From Hyphomicrobiales bacterium (GTDB taxonomy: Bacteria; Pseudomonadota; Alphaproteobacteria; Rhizobiales; Rhizobiaceae), in contig UBQX01000005.1 in the NCBI GenBank assembly GCA_900467685.1, forward strand, positions 62,001-126,000: 64,000 bases of DNA. The letters are read 5' to 3'. Shown here one piece after another: positions 53,808-62,891 of this stretch. The position numbers and the translations under genes were made by a program. Numbering within the stretch: position 1 is the first letter of the stretch; every line of letters starts with the position of its first letter. The notes below the pieces were generated by a model, which did no database searches, was not told where the DNA came from, and saw only the letters and a list, made by a program, of their open reading frames with translations.

Positions 53808-53827
53808 GATCAAGACCGGCTGGAAAG
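53808..53827 (-). promoter_or_regulatory. Possible HupR enhancer upstream of hupS
   Basis: GATCAAGACCGGCTGGAAAG on the plus strand shares GATCAAGAC and CTGGAAAG with GATCAAGACTGGAAAG at 48980-48995 upstream of hupG, differing by a four-base insertion. It lies 106-128 bases upstream of the -24 element, a usual enhancer distance. Recognition by HupR is inferred. Confidence 0.4.
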
Positions 53828-53870
53828 CCGATGACCGGGCGATGGAAAGGGGATTGTCAGCGCCTGCCGC

Positions 53871-55310
53871 TCAATGCGCGGTGCAGACCATGCAGGGGTC
53901 GAAGGAGCGGATGACGTGCTGCAGCGCTGCCGATTTCGCGCCCAGCGCGCCGGTCTCGACACCTTCGAGCGCCTGTTCGAGCGGCCCGGCAAGGCCGGTT
54001 CGGTCGCGGGGCGAGAAGTTCCAGGTGGTGGGCGCGATGATCTGGTAGCGCTCGATCTTGCCACTGGTGAGCGTCACCCAATGACCGAGCGCCCCGCGTG
54101 CCGCCTCGACCAGACCCGCCGCGCGGGCATCGTCCGGCAAGGCGAAATGGGTGGAGAAGGCGTCCTTGAGACGCAGCTCCCGCAGCCAGCCCTGCATGGC
54201 ATGAACGAGGATGGCGGTTTCGACGAGACGGGCGATGACGCGCGTGCGCACCGAGGTTCCGCCGTCGCGGGCGATCAGCGCGGTAATGAGCGGATGGCCG
54301 GCGACGGTGAGGCGTGCGGCGGCTCCGGTTTCCATCGGTTTGCCATCGATGCGCGGGGCCTTGGCCCAGGAATAGGCCCCGCTCTTCAGCGCATCCGGCC
54401 TCGTTTCGGCCTCGAACGGCGTTGCAGCCGTATCATTGAACCACGAGAAGGCGACGTCTTCCGATATGCCGCTGCCATCGAAGGGCGTCACGCCGCCGAG
54501 ACCTGCGATGCCTGCGGGGAAAAGCGAGGTTTCGGCATCATGGTAAGCGCCGTATGACAGGAGCAGGCCCGGCCCGCGGCCTAGATTTCGCAGCGCCAAG
54601 TCAGCGGCGATGCTGAGAAAGGCGCTGAAATCGCCGCCTGCCCTTGCGCGGAACGCCTCCAGATCCTCTTCCGTCTGCATGGACAAGATATCGTCCAGCG
54701 AGACGCCGAACAGCGTCTGTTCGAGGAAGACCTGCGTGTCGGCAAGGATGGCGGCCAGCCGCACGCGTTCGCCGATATCGATAGCCTTGGTCACGCCGCC
54801 CGGCTGGAAGGCCAGCGAATGCGGCCACTTGCCGGCAATGATCCCCATGATTTCGAGAAGCCGACGACGGGCGGGCAGATATTCGGCGGAGGCGTTGCCG
54901 CTCACCGCCTTGAAACGCTCCACCGTTGGCTCGAACCAGGCGCGCCCGGCATATTCGGCGCGGGCGAAATCCGGCATGAAGAAGAGATAGAAATGCGTCA
55001 GATGGTCGGCGATGTTCTCCGCCGCATGCGCAATGTTGGCCGCGAGATAACCGTTCGGGGCTGCCCGACCGCCCGCCAGATTGCGCAGCGCCGTGGCCGC
55101 CGCAATGGACTGCGAGACGGAGCAGATGCCGCAGATGCGCGGCGCGATCACCAGCGCATCGGACGGCGGGCGGCCTGCAAGGATTGCCTCGAAACCGCGA
55201 TAGAGCGTCGTCGTCACCTCGGCGCGGGCAATGACGCCATCCTGGATGTCGAGCGCGACTTCCAGATCGCCCTCGACGCGGTTGAACGGCCCGGCAATCA
55301 CCCGCGTCAT
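53871..55310 (-). CDS. hupV: HupV regulatory [NiFe]-hydrogenase large subunit (H2 sensor)
   Basis: This 479-residue large-subunit homologue has RICGICSVSQ (C60, C63, with Gln at position 67 where uptake enzymes have His), and ends DPCMVCTAH with no cleavable C-terminal extension. Both features mark regulatory hydrogenases (HoxC/HupV), which need no endopeptidase. With HupU it binds H2 in the cytosol and controls the kinase HupT. The ATG at 55310 overlaps the hupU stop by four bases. Confidence 0.92.
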   Translation of the reverse strand: MTRVIAGPFNRVEGDLEVALDIQDGVIARAEVTTTLYRGFEAILAGRPPSDALVIAPRICGICSVSQSIAAATALRNLAGGRAAPNGYLAANIAHAAENIADHLTHFYLFFMPDFARAEYAGRAWFEPTVERFKAVSGNASAEYLPARRRLLEIMGIIAGKWPHSLAFQPGGVTKAIDIGERVRLAAILADTQVFLEQTLFGVSLDDILSMQTEEDLEAFRARAGGDFSAFLSIAADLALRNLGRGPGLLLSYGAYHDAETSLFPAGIAGLGGVTPFDGSGISEDVAFSWFNDTAATPFEAETRPDALKSGAYSWAKAPRIDGKPMETGAAARLTVAGHPLITALIARDGGTSVRTRVIARLVETAILVHAMQGWLRELRLKDAFSTHFALPDDARAAGLVEAARGALGHWVTLTSGKIERYQIIAPTTWNFSPRDRTGLAGPLEQALEGVETGALGAKSAALQHVIRSFDPCMVCTAH

Positions 55311-56329
55311 TTCGGGCCTGCCTTGCCGCGCTGCGGATCGGTCGTCACCCGGTCGGAGGTCGCGTTCTTGCGCACGCGGTCGGGTGTTGCGGATTTCGAA
55401 AGCGCGGCGAGTGCCACGAACCAGGCCTTGGGCATGTCGAGCGGCAGGCCGACCGGGATGCCGGCAACCTTGGGCGTCTTGAGGAAGCCGTTTGCGGCCT
55501 CGAAACCCGGCGAGGTGCAGGCGATGCAGGAAAAGCCGCCATGGGTGCAGGAGCCGCCGCCGTTCCAGGCGCGCTGGTTGCAATCGCCCACGGCTTGCGT
55601 CGCCTTGCAGCCGAGATGCTCCATCATGCAGCCGAGATCGGAGAGCTTTTCGGCGCTCGCCTTGAACTCGTAATATTCATTGCGGTCGCAGCCGTGATGG
55701 GCGAGCGTCTTGGCGTAGAAGCGCGGGCGGCCGAGCTTGTCGAGATCAGCGGATGCGAACTCGTCGAAGGCAATCGCGCCCAGCGTTTCCATGATCCAGC
55801 CGGGATGCGGCGCGCAGCCGGAAATGTTGATCACCGGCATACCCGACAGGGACCGAAACTCGCGCCCCAGCGCCCCGCCCTCCAGCCCGTCGCCATATTG
55901 GAGACCGCTCACATCATCAGAATAGGGCATGGCGGCCGGGATACCGCCGAAAGCCGCGCAAGTTCCCACGGCAACGCAATAGTTGGCGCGCGGCGCAAGG
56001 CGGCGCACCCAGTCGAGCGTCGTCTTGCCAGTGCCGGCCATGCGGCTATAGAGGCCCGTGCCATCCGGCCCCATCATGATCGAGCCTTCGATGCAGAGAA
56101 TGTCGAGCGGCCGGCGGCCTTCCGCCACATCCTCGAATATCTCGATGGCCTCGCTGCCGGACTCTTCGCTGAGAGAGGGATGCCAGAGGAGATCGATCCC
56201 GAAAGCCTGCAGCTCGCGCATGAAGCCCTTGGCGCCCACTTCCAGCACGGACATGGTGCAGCCGCCACAGCTTCCGGCCTGAAGCCAGAGCAGCGTCTTG
56301 TTGGTGCGCGATGGGGTGACAGCAATCAT
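55307..56329 (-). CDS. hupU: HupU regulatory [NiFe]-hydrogenase small subunit (H2 sensor)
   Basis: This 340-residue small-subunit homologue has the proximal cluster motif C21GGC24, later NISGCAPHPGW and a C-terminal set of cysteines (GGFSCIACTSPGF). It lacks a twin-arginine signal and a C-terminal membrane anchor, so it stays in the cytosol as the HupU sensor. The ATG at 56329 fits the family start, although the frame is open to 56437. A dispersed repeat lies just upstream at 56380-56412. Confidence 0.91.
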   Translation of the reverse strand: MIAVTPSRTNKTLLWLQAGSCGGCTMSVLEVGAKGFMRELQAFGIDLLWHPSLSEESGSEAIEIFEDVAEGRRPLDILCIEGSIMMGPDGTGLYSRMAGTGKTTLDWVRRLAPRANYCVAVGTCAAFGGIPAAMPYSDDVSGLQYGDGLEGGALGREFRSLSGMPVINISGCAPHPGWIMETLGAIAFDEFASADLDKLGRPRFYAKTLAHHGCDRNEYYEFKASAEKLSDLGCMMEHLGCKATQAVGDCNQRAWNGGGSCTHGGFSCIACTSPGFEAANGFLKTPKVAGIPVGLPLDMPKAWFVALAALSKSATPDRVRKNATSDRVTTDPQRGKAGPK

Positions 56330-56379
56330 GCGGTCTTTGTCGCACCGGTCCGAAACCGCGTCAACGGCTGGAGAGTTTC

Positions 56380-56412
56380 TGCGAAACCGGTTCCCGTCTT
56401 CGGCTCGGAATT
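56380..56412. repeat. 33-base intergenic repeat, copy B
   Basis: This copy matches 29 of 33 bases of the reverse complement of 36694-36726. It sits between the stop of the AraC gene (56418) and hupU and may form a hairpin (GAAACCGG with CCGGTTTC-like pairing). It is one of two copies flanking the hydrogenase region. Confidence 0.6.
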
Positions 56413-56417
56413 TTTCA

Positions 56418-57293
56418 TCAGCCACCAACCGACGCATACATGCCCGACGTGCGGAACTCCGTCGGGCTCACGCCATAGGCCTTGCGGAAAACCTTGGAGA
56501 AATAATTGTTCTCCGACATGCCGCAGCGGGCGGCGATTTCCTTCACGCTCATGTCGCGATTGGCGATCAGCAGGCGTGCAGCGCGGCGCATGCGCTGTTC
56601 CTGCACATATTCCGCCGGCGGCAGGCCGGCCATGTTGGCGAAGCTGCGGGAAAAATGCGCGCGGCTTAGGCCCGCAACCTCGGCCAGCCGGTCGACATTC
56701 AGATCGCCGCTGAGGTTTTCGGCAATGAATTGCAATGTGCGTGTGATCGCGTTCTGCTCGCGCAGGATTCGATCGGAGGGGCCGAAGACATCGTCATAGA
56801 GATGCATCGCCGCTTCATAGGCAATGGATGACGCAAAGCCGGGTGTCTCCCCCTCGCCCTTCATCAGCCGAAGCGTGCAGTCCGCCAGCCGGTCTATCGT
56901 CTGCGGCTTCAGCTTCAGCACCGGCCCCTGCGCATTGAGCACCATTTCGTGAATGCGCAGCGCCTCGATGCCGTTCATCGAGATCCAGAAATATTCCCAT
57001 CGATCGCCTTGCTCGAGCCAATAGCGGTGATTGTGCGGAATGATCAGGAGTAGCGTTTCGCCAGCATGAATTTTCATGTCGCGGTTTTCATAGCGCAGCG
57101 AGCCGCGCCCGGAAATCGTGTGCTGCAGCACCGTGAAAGGCGTGTTGCCGCGCAGCCGCCCATCCCAGGAATAGTTTGTATTCTCTCGGATTTCATAACC
57201 CGCACTGGTCGGCATCGTGTGCAGCGTGACGCGCGAGCGCAGCAGCGAAACGGTCCGCATTCCGGGCCCATAGTCGATCAGATCGGTCAGCAT
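56418..57293 (-). CDS. AraC-family transcriptional regulator
   Basis: This protein of about 291 residues has an N-terminal cupin sensor (VLQHTISGRGSLRYENRDMKIHAGE) and a C-terminal AraC double helix-turn-helix (LAEVAGLSRAHFSRSF and IAARCGMSENNYFSKVFRKAYGVSP). The ATG at 57293 is preferred because it starts the cupin region, while the frame opens to 57419. It lies upstream of hupU in the same direction and diverges from the GntR gene. No sugar gene is adjacent, so its target is unknown. Confidence 0.85.
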   Translation of the reverse strand: MLTDLIDYGPGMRTVSLLRSRVTLHTMPTSAGYEIRENTNYSWDGRLRGNTPFTVLQHTISGRGSLRYENRDMKIHAGETLLLIIPHNHRYWLEQGDRWEYFWISMNGIEALRIHEMVLNAQGPVLKLKPQTIDRLADCTLRLMKGEGETPGFASSIAYEAAMHLYDDVFGPSDRILREQNAITRTLQFIAENLSGDLNVDRLAEVAGLSRAHFSRSFANMAGLPPAEYVQEQRMRRAARLLIANRDMSVKEIAARCGMSENNYFSKVFRKAYGVSPTEFRTSGMYASVGG

Positions 57294-57469
57294 GATTTTA
57301 CCCTCGTGGAGCGGCAACCACACAAGGTCATCGCATCCTTGCCGCCTCCGATCAAGAGCGGGGCCGCCCGAAACCAGCATCAACATCCTTGTACAATGGC
57401 CTCTGCTTCTCTTGTCCAAAATCCTGAAATCGGCCCTTGACGGACGGCCCGCTGCGGTGTTTGGATAAG

Positions 57470-57485
57470 TGGATACAAAAATCCA
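57470..57485. promoter_or_regulatory. Inverted repeat TGGAT-N6-ATCCA before the GntR gene
   Basis: A perfect 5-base inverted repeat immediately precedes the GntR start, overlapping a TGGATACAA sequence of the type recognised by FCD-class GntR proteins. It is a plausible autoregulatory operator. Confidence 0.45.
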
Positions 57486-58169
57486 GTGAGCCGAATGATC
57501 GCCAGCCTCTCCTCACCATCGCCTGCTGCCTCGACGGCCGAAGAGGAAGCCTATCTCTATCTTCACAAGGCGCTCAGGCTTGGCCGCTACAAGGCGGGCG
57601 AGCGGCTGATCCCGGAAGACATTGCCGCCGAGATCGGCATGAGCCGCATGCCGGTGCGGGAAGCCTTTCGCCGGCTTGCTGCCGATGGGCTGGTCACGCT
57701 CCGGCCCAATCGGGGCTGCGTGGTTGCCGGCCTGACGCTGGACGAATTGACCGAAGCCTTTGAAATCCGCTCCGTACTGGAAGGACTGGCCGTCCGTCTG
57801 GCCATGCCGAAGCTGACGGCAGAGCATTTCGAGGAACTGGACCGGCTGCTTCTGCGCATGGAGCGGGCCGGGGAGGCCGGCAGCAGCGACTGGGTGCTGC
57901 GGCATCAGGAATTCCACGCCTACATCTATGGCTTGAGCGGTCGGCCGAAGCTGATCCGTCAGATTGCGGCGCTTCATGTGGCCATCGAGCCCTACATGCG
58001 CATCTGGTTCGACTATGTCGAAAAGCCGCTTTCCGCCCGCGAGGAACACCAGACACTCATCGACGCCTTCCGGGCGGGAGACGTGGCAGAGGCTGAGCGG
58101 GTGATGGAAGATCATGTTCTGGGCACGGCATCGCTGCTGGCCGAGTTCGCAAGTCCCGGCCGGCGATAG
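57486..58169 (+). CDS. GntR-family (FCD class) transcriptional regulator
   Basis: This 227-residue protein has an N-terminal winged helix (LIPEDIAAEIGMSRMPVREAFRRLAADGLV) and a C-terminal all-helical FCD effector domain with its metal-ligand pattern (HQEFHAYIYG ... EEHQTLIDAFRAGD). A GTG at 57486 and an ATG at 57495 are both possible starts. It precedes an amino-acid-type ABC importer and a gamma-glutamyltransferase in the same direction and is likely their repressor, with the ligand being the transported compound. Confidence 0.88.
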   Translation: MSRMIASLSSPSPAASTAEEEAYLYLHKALRLGRYKAGERLIPEDIAAEIGMSRMPVREAFRRLAADGLVTLRPNRGCVVAGLTLDELTEAFEIRSVLEGLAVRLAMPKLTAEHFEELDRLLLRMERAGEAGSSDWVLRHQEFHAYIYGLSGRPKLIRQIAALHVAIEPYMRIWFDYVEKPLSAREEHQTLIDAFRAGDVAEAERVMEDHVLGTASLLAEFASPGRR

Positions 58170-58261
58170 TCGCCGGTCGCTCAAGATTGTCCGAAGCCGG
58201 GGAAACATCCGGCAAGGACGGGGAACAGCCGCAGAAGCGGCACAACAAAAAGGGAATAGCC

Positions 58262-59113
58262 ATGACAATTCGTCGTATGGCCGCACTCGCGGCTACCTTC
58301 ATGACCCTCGTCGCAGCACCGCTTGCGGGTGCTGCCGATGCACCGAAGGCCATTACCATCGCGACCGAAGGCGCCTATGCGCCGTGGAACTTCACGACTG
58401 CGGACGGCAAGCTCGACGGTCTGGAGATCGAACTCGCCAACAATCTCTGCGACCGCATGAAGATCAAGTGCACCATCATCGCGCAGAATTGGGATGGCCT
58501 CATCCCCTCGCTGAAGGTCGGCAAGTTCGACGTGATCATGGCCAGCATGTTCATCACGCCGAAGCGCCTCGAGACCATCGACTTCACGGTCCCCTATGCC
58601 GTCGACCCCTCGGCATTCGCCGTTGCCAAGAACAGCGATCTCGGCAAGCTCGGCCTCACGAACGAGAAGTTCAAGCTTGAAGACGAGGCGGCCGCAAAGG
58701 CTGCCATCGACAAGCTGAAGCCGCTTCTCAAGGGCAAGATCATCGGCGTCCAGTCCGGCACGTCCAACCTGGAATTCCTGAAGAAATATTTCGCCGACAC
58801 CGTCGAAATCCGCGAATATAAGACCACCGAGCAGCATGACCTCGACCTCGCCGCCGGCCGCGTCGATGCGCTCTTCGCGCAGGAGACCGCCCTTGCCGCC
58901 ACGCTCGCCAAGCCGGAATTCGCCGATTACACGCTGGCCGGCCCCGGCTTTGTCGGCGGCGTCTTCGGCCTTGGCACGGGTGCGGGCATCCGCAAGGAAG
59001 ACACGGCGCTGAAGGACATGTTCAACAAGGCGATCGGCGAGGCCATTGCCGACGGCACCATCAAGCGCCTTTCGGAAAAGTGGGTGCATACCGACGTCAC
59101 CCCGGTGAAGTAA
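58262..59113 (+). CDS. Periplasmic amino-acid-type ABC binding protein
   Basis: This 283-residue binding protein has a signal peptide (MTIRRMAALAATFMTLVAAPLAGA, cleavage near residue 25) and the type 3 periplasmic binding fold for polar amino acids: ITIATEGAYAPWNFTTADGKLDGLEIEL, later DVIMASMFITPKRLETIDFT. The ATG at 58262 follows AAAGGGAA. It feeds the two permeases encoded next. With a gamma-glutamyltransferase gene following, the ligand may be a gamma-glutamyl amino acid or opine-like compound. Confidence 0.9.
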   Translation: MTIRRMAALAATFMTLVAAPLAGAADAPKAITIATEGAYAPWNFTTADGKLDGLEIELANNLCDRMKIKCTIIAQNWDGLIPSLKVGKFDVIMASMFITPKRLETIDFTVPYAVDPSAFAVAKNSDLGKLGLTNEKFKLEDEAAAKAAIDKLKPLLKGKIIGVQSGTSNLEFLKKYFADTVEIREYKTTEQHDLDLAAGRVDALFAQETALAATLAKPEFADYTLAGPGFVGGVFGLGTGAGIRKEDTALKDMFNKAIGEAIADGTIKRLSEKWVHTDVTPVK

Positions 59114-59120
59114 TCCTGGC

Positions 59121-59157
59121 GGACCGGAGGGGATCGGGTGCCTTGGGCGCCCGGTCC
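59121..59157 (+). terminator. Stem-loop between binding protein and permease genes
   Basis: Outer arms GGACCGG and CCGGTCC enclose an inner pair GGGTGCC / GGCGCCC with a TTG loop, followed by CTGCCCTTTTCT. Such a structure after a binding-protein gene typically lowers transcription into the permease genes. The downstream genes are still read in the same direction. Confidence 0.6.
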
Positions 59158-59213
59158 CTGCCCTTTTCTCCAGCGGCAGCGGTTGCGCGCCGTTTGACAG
59201 GTCTTGAACCCGC

Positions 59214-59927
59214 ATGTTCGAAAAAATCCATTTGCTCGGCTTCGGAGCCGGGGGCTGGGGCGCCGCCCTTCTGGGCGCAGCAGCCATCACCCTCATCCTC
59301 TCCGCCCTCGGCTTCGCGCTGGGTGCCGTGTTCGGCGGTCTTGCCGCCGCCGGCAGGCTCTCGTCGGCGCGCATTCCCCGGGTCCTTGCCAAGGCTTACG
59401 GCACGATCTTTCGCGGTGTGCCGGACCTCTTGACCATCTATCTCTTCTATTACGGCGGCAGCGTCGCGCTGACATCCCTTGCCCGGCTCTTCGGCGCCCA
59501 GGGCTTTGTCGGCCTGCCGACCTTCGCCACCGGCGTCGTGACCATCGGCTTCATCTCCGGCGCCTATCAGTCCGAGGTCTATCGCGGCGCCTATCTCGCC
59601 ATCGACAAGGGGCAGTTTGATGCCGCCAAGGCGCTGGCGCTGACGCGGCTCCAGATGCTGCGTCTCGTCATCGTGCCGCAATTGCTGCGCCATGCCATTC
59701 CCGGCCTCGGCAATGTCTGGCAGCTGGTTCTCAAGGACTCCGCGCTGATTTCGGTCATTGGCCTCGTTGAACTCATGCGCCAGACGCAGATCGGCGCGGG
59801 CTCCACGCGCGAACCCTTTCTCTTCTATTTCGCTGCCGCTGCCCTCTATTTTGTCATTGCGGGTGTCACGGACCTCTTCTTCAGCCGGGCGGAAGCCAAT
59901 GCCTCGCGTGGGCTCGCGCACCGATGA
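59214..59927 (+). CDS. Polar amino-acid ABC permease, first subunit
   Basis: This 237-residue permease of the His/Glu/Gln/Arg family has about five membrane helices and the conserved ATPase-contact loop (EVYRGAYLAIDKGQFDAAKAL). It overlaps the second permease gene by four bases (ATGA). No ATPase gene is encoded in this operon, so an ATPase from elsewhere must serve it. Confidence 0.9.
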   Translation: MFEKIHLLGFGAGGWGAALLGAAAITLILSALGFALGAVFGGLAAAGRLSSARIPRVLAKAYGTIFRGVPDLLTIYLFYYGGSVALTSLARLFGAQGFVGLPTFATGVVTIGFISGAYQSEVYRGAYLAIDKGQFDAAKALALTRLQMLRLVIVPQLLRHAIPGLGNVWQLVLKDSALISVIGLVELMRQTQIGAGSTREPFLFYFAAAALYFVIAGVTDLFFSRAEANASRGLAHR

Positions 59928-60613
59928 TCGATCCCGGCTTCTTCCTCGAAATCATTCCGAAACTGCTTGCCGGCCTGCCGCTGACCCTGCAGCTCTGCAC
60001 CCTGTCCGTGTTGTTCGGCTTCGTGCTGGCGCTGGCGCTCGCGCTGGCCCAGCAGGGAGACAGTCCCTTCGTGCTCTGGCCGATCCGCACCTTCGTCTCG
60101 GTTTTCCGTGGCACGCCGCTTCTGGTGCAGATCTTCCTCATCTATTACGGCCTCGGCCAGTTCCGGCCCAACCTGCAGGCCATTGGCCTCTGGTGGATGT
60201 TCCGCGAACCCTACTGGTGCGCCATCATCGCGCTGACGCTGAACACCGCCGCCTATGGCAGCGAGATCCTGCGCGGCGCGATCCGCAATGTGCCGCGCGG
60301 CCTGTCGGAGGCGTCTCTGGCGCTCGGGTTGACGCGGCTGCAGACGCTGCGGCTCGTCATCCTGCCGCTGGCGCTGCGCCAGGCGCTGCCGGCCTATAGC
60401 AACGAGATCATCCTCATCGTGAAGGGCACGTCGCTCGCCTCCATCATTACGCTGACGGAGGTGACCGGCATCGCGCAGGAACTGATCGCGCAGACCTATC
60501 GCGCCATGGAAGTCTTCATCGCCGCGGGCGCCATCTACCTTCTTCTCAATTTTCTCATCGTCCGGGCGCTGGAACTGCTCGAGGTGAAGCTGACGCCCTA
60601 CCGGCAGCGTTGA
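59924..60613 (+). CDS. Polar amino-acid ABC permease, second subunit
   Basis: This 229-residue permease is from the same family as its partner. The conserved loop SEILRGAIRNVPRGLSEASLALGL near residues 108-131 and the GTPLLVQIFLIYYGLGQ segment are typical. It ends 36 bases before the gamma-glutamyltransferase gene. The two permeases should form a heterodimer in the inner membrane. Confidence 0.9.
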   Translation: MIDPGFFLEIIPKLLAGLPLTLQLCTLSVLFGFVLALALALAQQGDSPFVLWPIRTFVSVFRGTPLLVQIFLIYYGLGQFRPNLQAIGLWWMFREPYWCAIIALTLNTAAYGSEILRGAIRNVPRGLSEASLALGLTRLQTLRLVILPLALRQALPAYSNEIILIVKGTSLASIITLTEVTGIAQELIAQTYRAMEVFIAAGAIYLLLNFLIVRALELLEVKLTPYRQR

Positions 60614-60649
60614 GACAAGCAAAAAGCATATCAGGGAGTTCAGGTAACA

Positions 60650-62245
60650 ATGCGCAATTTCGAGACGCCGACACGATCGGTCGCAGTATCCGCTCAGGCC
60701 ATGGCCGCGACGTCGCATCCCTCCGCCACGCTGACCGCGATCAACATCCTCCAGGCCGGCGGCAACGCGATGGATGCAGCCATTGCCGCCTGCGCCGTGC
60801 AATGTGTCGTCGAGCCGGGCTCGACCGGCATCGGCGGCGACTGTTTCGCGCTTTATGCGCCGAAGGGCGGCGATCAGGTGATCGCCTATAACGGCTCGGG
60901 CCGCACGCCCGCCGCGCTGACGGTGGACTGGTTCGAAGAGCGCGGCCTCACCGAAGTGCCGCGCGCCTCGCCCTCAGCCGTCACCATTCCCGGTGCCATC
61001 GATGCCTGGACGCGGCTTCATGCCGATCACGGCCGCCTGCCGCTTGCCGATGTGTTTGCACCAGCCATCGCCTTTGCCGAAAACGGCTATGCGATTGCGC
61101 CGCGCGTGCATCGCGACTGGGCGAAGGAAACGCCGCTTCTAGCCGCCGACGAACACGCGGCCCGCATCCTGCTGATCGACGGACGCGCGCCGCGCATCGG
61201 CGAGATGCATCACCAGCCGGAACTGGCCAAAACCCTCAGGCGGATCGTGGCGGAAGGCCGTGACGGCTTTTATCGCGGGCCGGTGGCGCAAGACATGGTG
61301 AACCGCCTGCGCGAGCTCGGCGGGCTGCATACGCTGGAAGACTTTGCTTCGGCCAGGGGCGAATACGTTGCGCCGGTCACCACCGATTTCCGCGGCTACA
61401 CGATCCACGAATGCCCGCCGAACGGGCAAGGGATCATCGCGCTGATGATCCTCAACATTCTCTCGCATTTCGAGGCGAAGGGCGCACCGGATGACGTCGA
61501 CCGCATCCATATCGAGCTTGAAGCGACGCGGCTCGCCTATGCGGCGCGCGACACCTGGCTCGCGGACCCCGCAAAAGCCAATGTCCCGATCGAGGAAATG
61601 CTGTCGGGCGATCTGGCAAAGCGTCTTGCCGGCATGATCGACCTGAGCCAAGCGATTGCCGATCTGCCGAGCTTCGAGCTGCCGCTCCACCCCGACACTG
61701 TCTATATCACCGTCGTCGATTCCGAGCGCAATGCGGTCAGCTTCATCAACTCGGTCTTCGACAGTTTCGGCACCGGCATCATGGCGCCGGAATCCGGCGT
61801 CATCCTGCACAATCGCGGCCAGAGCTTCTCGCTGAAGCGCGGCCATCTCAACATGATCGCGCCGGAAAAGCGGCCGCTGCACACCATCATCCCCGGCATG
61901 GTGACGAAGGACGGCCGCACGGAAATGTCCTTCGGCGTCATGGGCGGCTACTATCAGGCGATGGGCCATGCCCACCTGATCTCGAAGGTGCTCGATTACG
62001 GCATGGACATGCAGGACGCCATCGACCTGCCGCGTCTCGTTCCGGCGAGCGGCCTCAAGCCGAAGATCGAGGTCGAACAGACCGTGCCGGCGGCCAGCAT
62101 TGCCGAACTGCAGGCACGCGGCTTCGAGATCGTGCCGACCGAAGACCCGATCGGCGGCGCGCAGGTGATCCGCATCGACTGGGAAAACGGCACGCTCTCT
62201 GGCGCGTCTGAATCCCGCAAGGACGGGATCGCGCTCGGTCTCTGA
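60650..62245 (+). CDS. Gamma-glutamyltransferase-family protein (cytosolic)
   Basis: This 531-residue Ntn hydrolase of the gamma-glutamyltransferase family has the catalytic Thr at 350 in DTVYITVVD, preceded by the cleavage region, and the conserved GGPGLG-like GSTGIGGDCFALY near the start. There is no signal peptide, so it resembles cytosolic members (YwrD-like) rather than secreted GGT. It may hydrolyse or transfer gamma-glutamyl groups of the imported substrate. It is the last gene before a strong terminator. Confidence 0.85.
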   Translation: MRNFETPTRSVAVSAQAMAATSHPSATLTAINILQAGGNAMDAAIAACAVQCVVEPGSTGIGGDCFALYAPKGGDQVIAYNGSGRTPAALTVDWFEERGLTEVPRASPSAVTIPGAIDAWTRLHADHGRLPLADVFAPAIAFAENGYAIAPRVHRDWAKETPLLAADEHAARILLIDGRAPRIGEMHHQPELAKTLRRIVAEGRDGFYRGPVAQDMVNRLRELGGLHTLEDFASARGEYVAPVTTDFRGYTIHECPPNGQGIIALMILNILSHFEAKGAPDDVDRIHIELEATRLAYAARDTWLADPAKANVPIEEMLSGDLAKRLAGMIDLSQAIADLPSFELPLHPDTVYITVVDSERNAVSFINSVFDSFGTGIMAPESGVILHNRGQSFSLKRGHLNMIAPEKRPLHTIIPGMVTKDGRTEMSFGVMGGYYQAMGHAHLISKVLDYGMDMQDAIDLPRLVPASGLKPKIEVEQTVPAASIAELQARGFEIVPTEDPIGGAQVIRIDWENGTLSGASESRKDGIALGL

Positions 62246-62254
62246 GAGAGACTT

Positions 62255-62286
62255 GCGCCGCCGCGTCATCTGCGGCGGCGCCTTTT
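62255..62286 (+). terminator. Rho-independent terminator after the GGT gene
   Basis: GCGCCGCCGC and GCGGCGGCGC form a perfect 10-base stem with a 7-base loop and then CTTTTAT. The element ends just before the isochorismatase stop on the other strand and may work in both directions. Confidence 0.82.
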
Positions 62287-62287
62287 A

Positions 62288-62836
62288 TCATCGCTGCAGC
62301 AGGTCTTCGGTCGAGGCGACCTCGGCATAGGCGAAGGCCAGCGCCGACATGAAGGCGGCATGGACGTCCGCTGCCGCAACGGTGCGGCCGGCAAACGCGA
62401 GGTCACGCGTCGCGACCGCATCATGCGCGACCGTGACGCCATAGCCGAAATCGGATGCCGCACGCACGAAGGCATCGACGCACATGTGGCTCATGGCACC
62501 CACGACCGTGACATGGCGAATGCCGCGCGTGTCGAGCAGCGCCTTCATGTCTGTGTCGAGAAAGGCGTTGATGTTGAACTTCGTCACCACCGGTTCTCCG
62601 GCGGCGGGGGCGACCGCAGAATGGATCTCCGCACCCTCGGTTCCCGGCACGAAGAAGGTCGCATCCGCTTCCGTCGAATGATGCCGCACATGGATGACCG
62701 GCCGCCCGGCCTTGCGGAAGCGGTCAACAAGCTTTGCCGCATTGGCAACAGCCGCGTCGGTCTTTTCCAGCGGAAACGCGCCGCCTTCGAAATAGTCGTT
62801 CTGGAAGTCGATGAGGATCAGGGCGTGTTCGGACAT
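62288..62836 (-). CDS. Isochorismatase-family cysteine hydrolase
   Basis: This 182-residue enzyme has the family catalytic residues Asp10 (LIDFQND), Lys86 and Cys119 (SHMCVDAF), with the characteristic cis-peptide region just before the cysteine. It hydrolyses amide or enol-ether bonds in small molecules such as nicotinamide, carbamoyl compounds or isochorismate. It converges with the GGT gene and diverges from the aldehyde dehydrogenase. The substrate is unknown. Confidence 0.87.
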   Translation of the reverse strand: MSEHALILIDFQNDYFEGGAFPLEKTDAAVANAAKLVDRFRKAGRPVIHVRHHSTEADATFFVPGTEGAEIHSAVAPAAGEPVVTKFNINAFLDTDMKALLDTRGIRHVTVVGAMSHMCVDAFVRAASDFGYGVTVAHDAVATRDLAFAGRTVAAADVHAAFMSALAFAYAEVASTEDLLQR

Positions 62837-62891
62837 GGCAACTCCTTCGGGGATGAGGCGAGGTTACACAGACGGGACGTTTCCCGCAATA

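Noticed and set aside
53619-53813. Longer HupS starting at 53813
   Set aside because: It would place about 65 residues before the twin-arginine signal and cover the promoter region.
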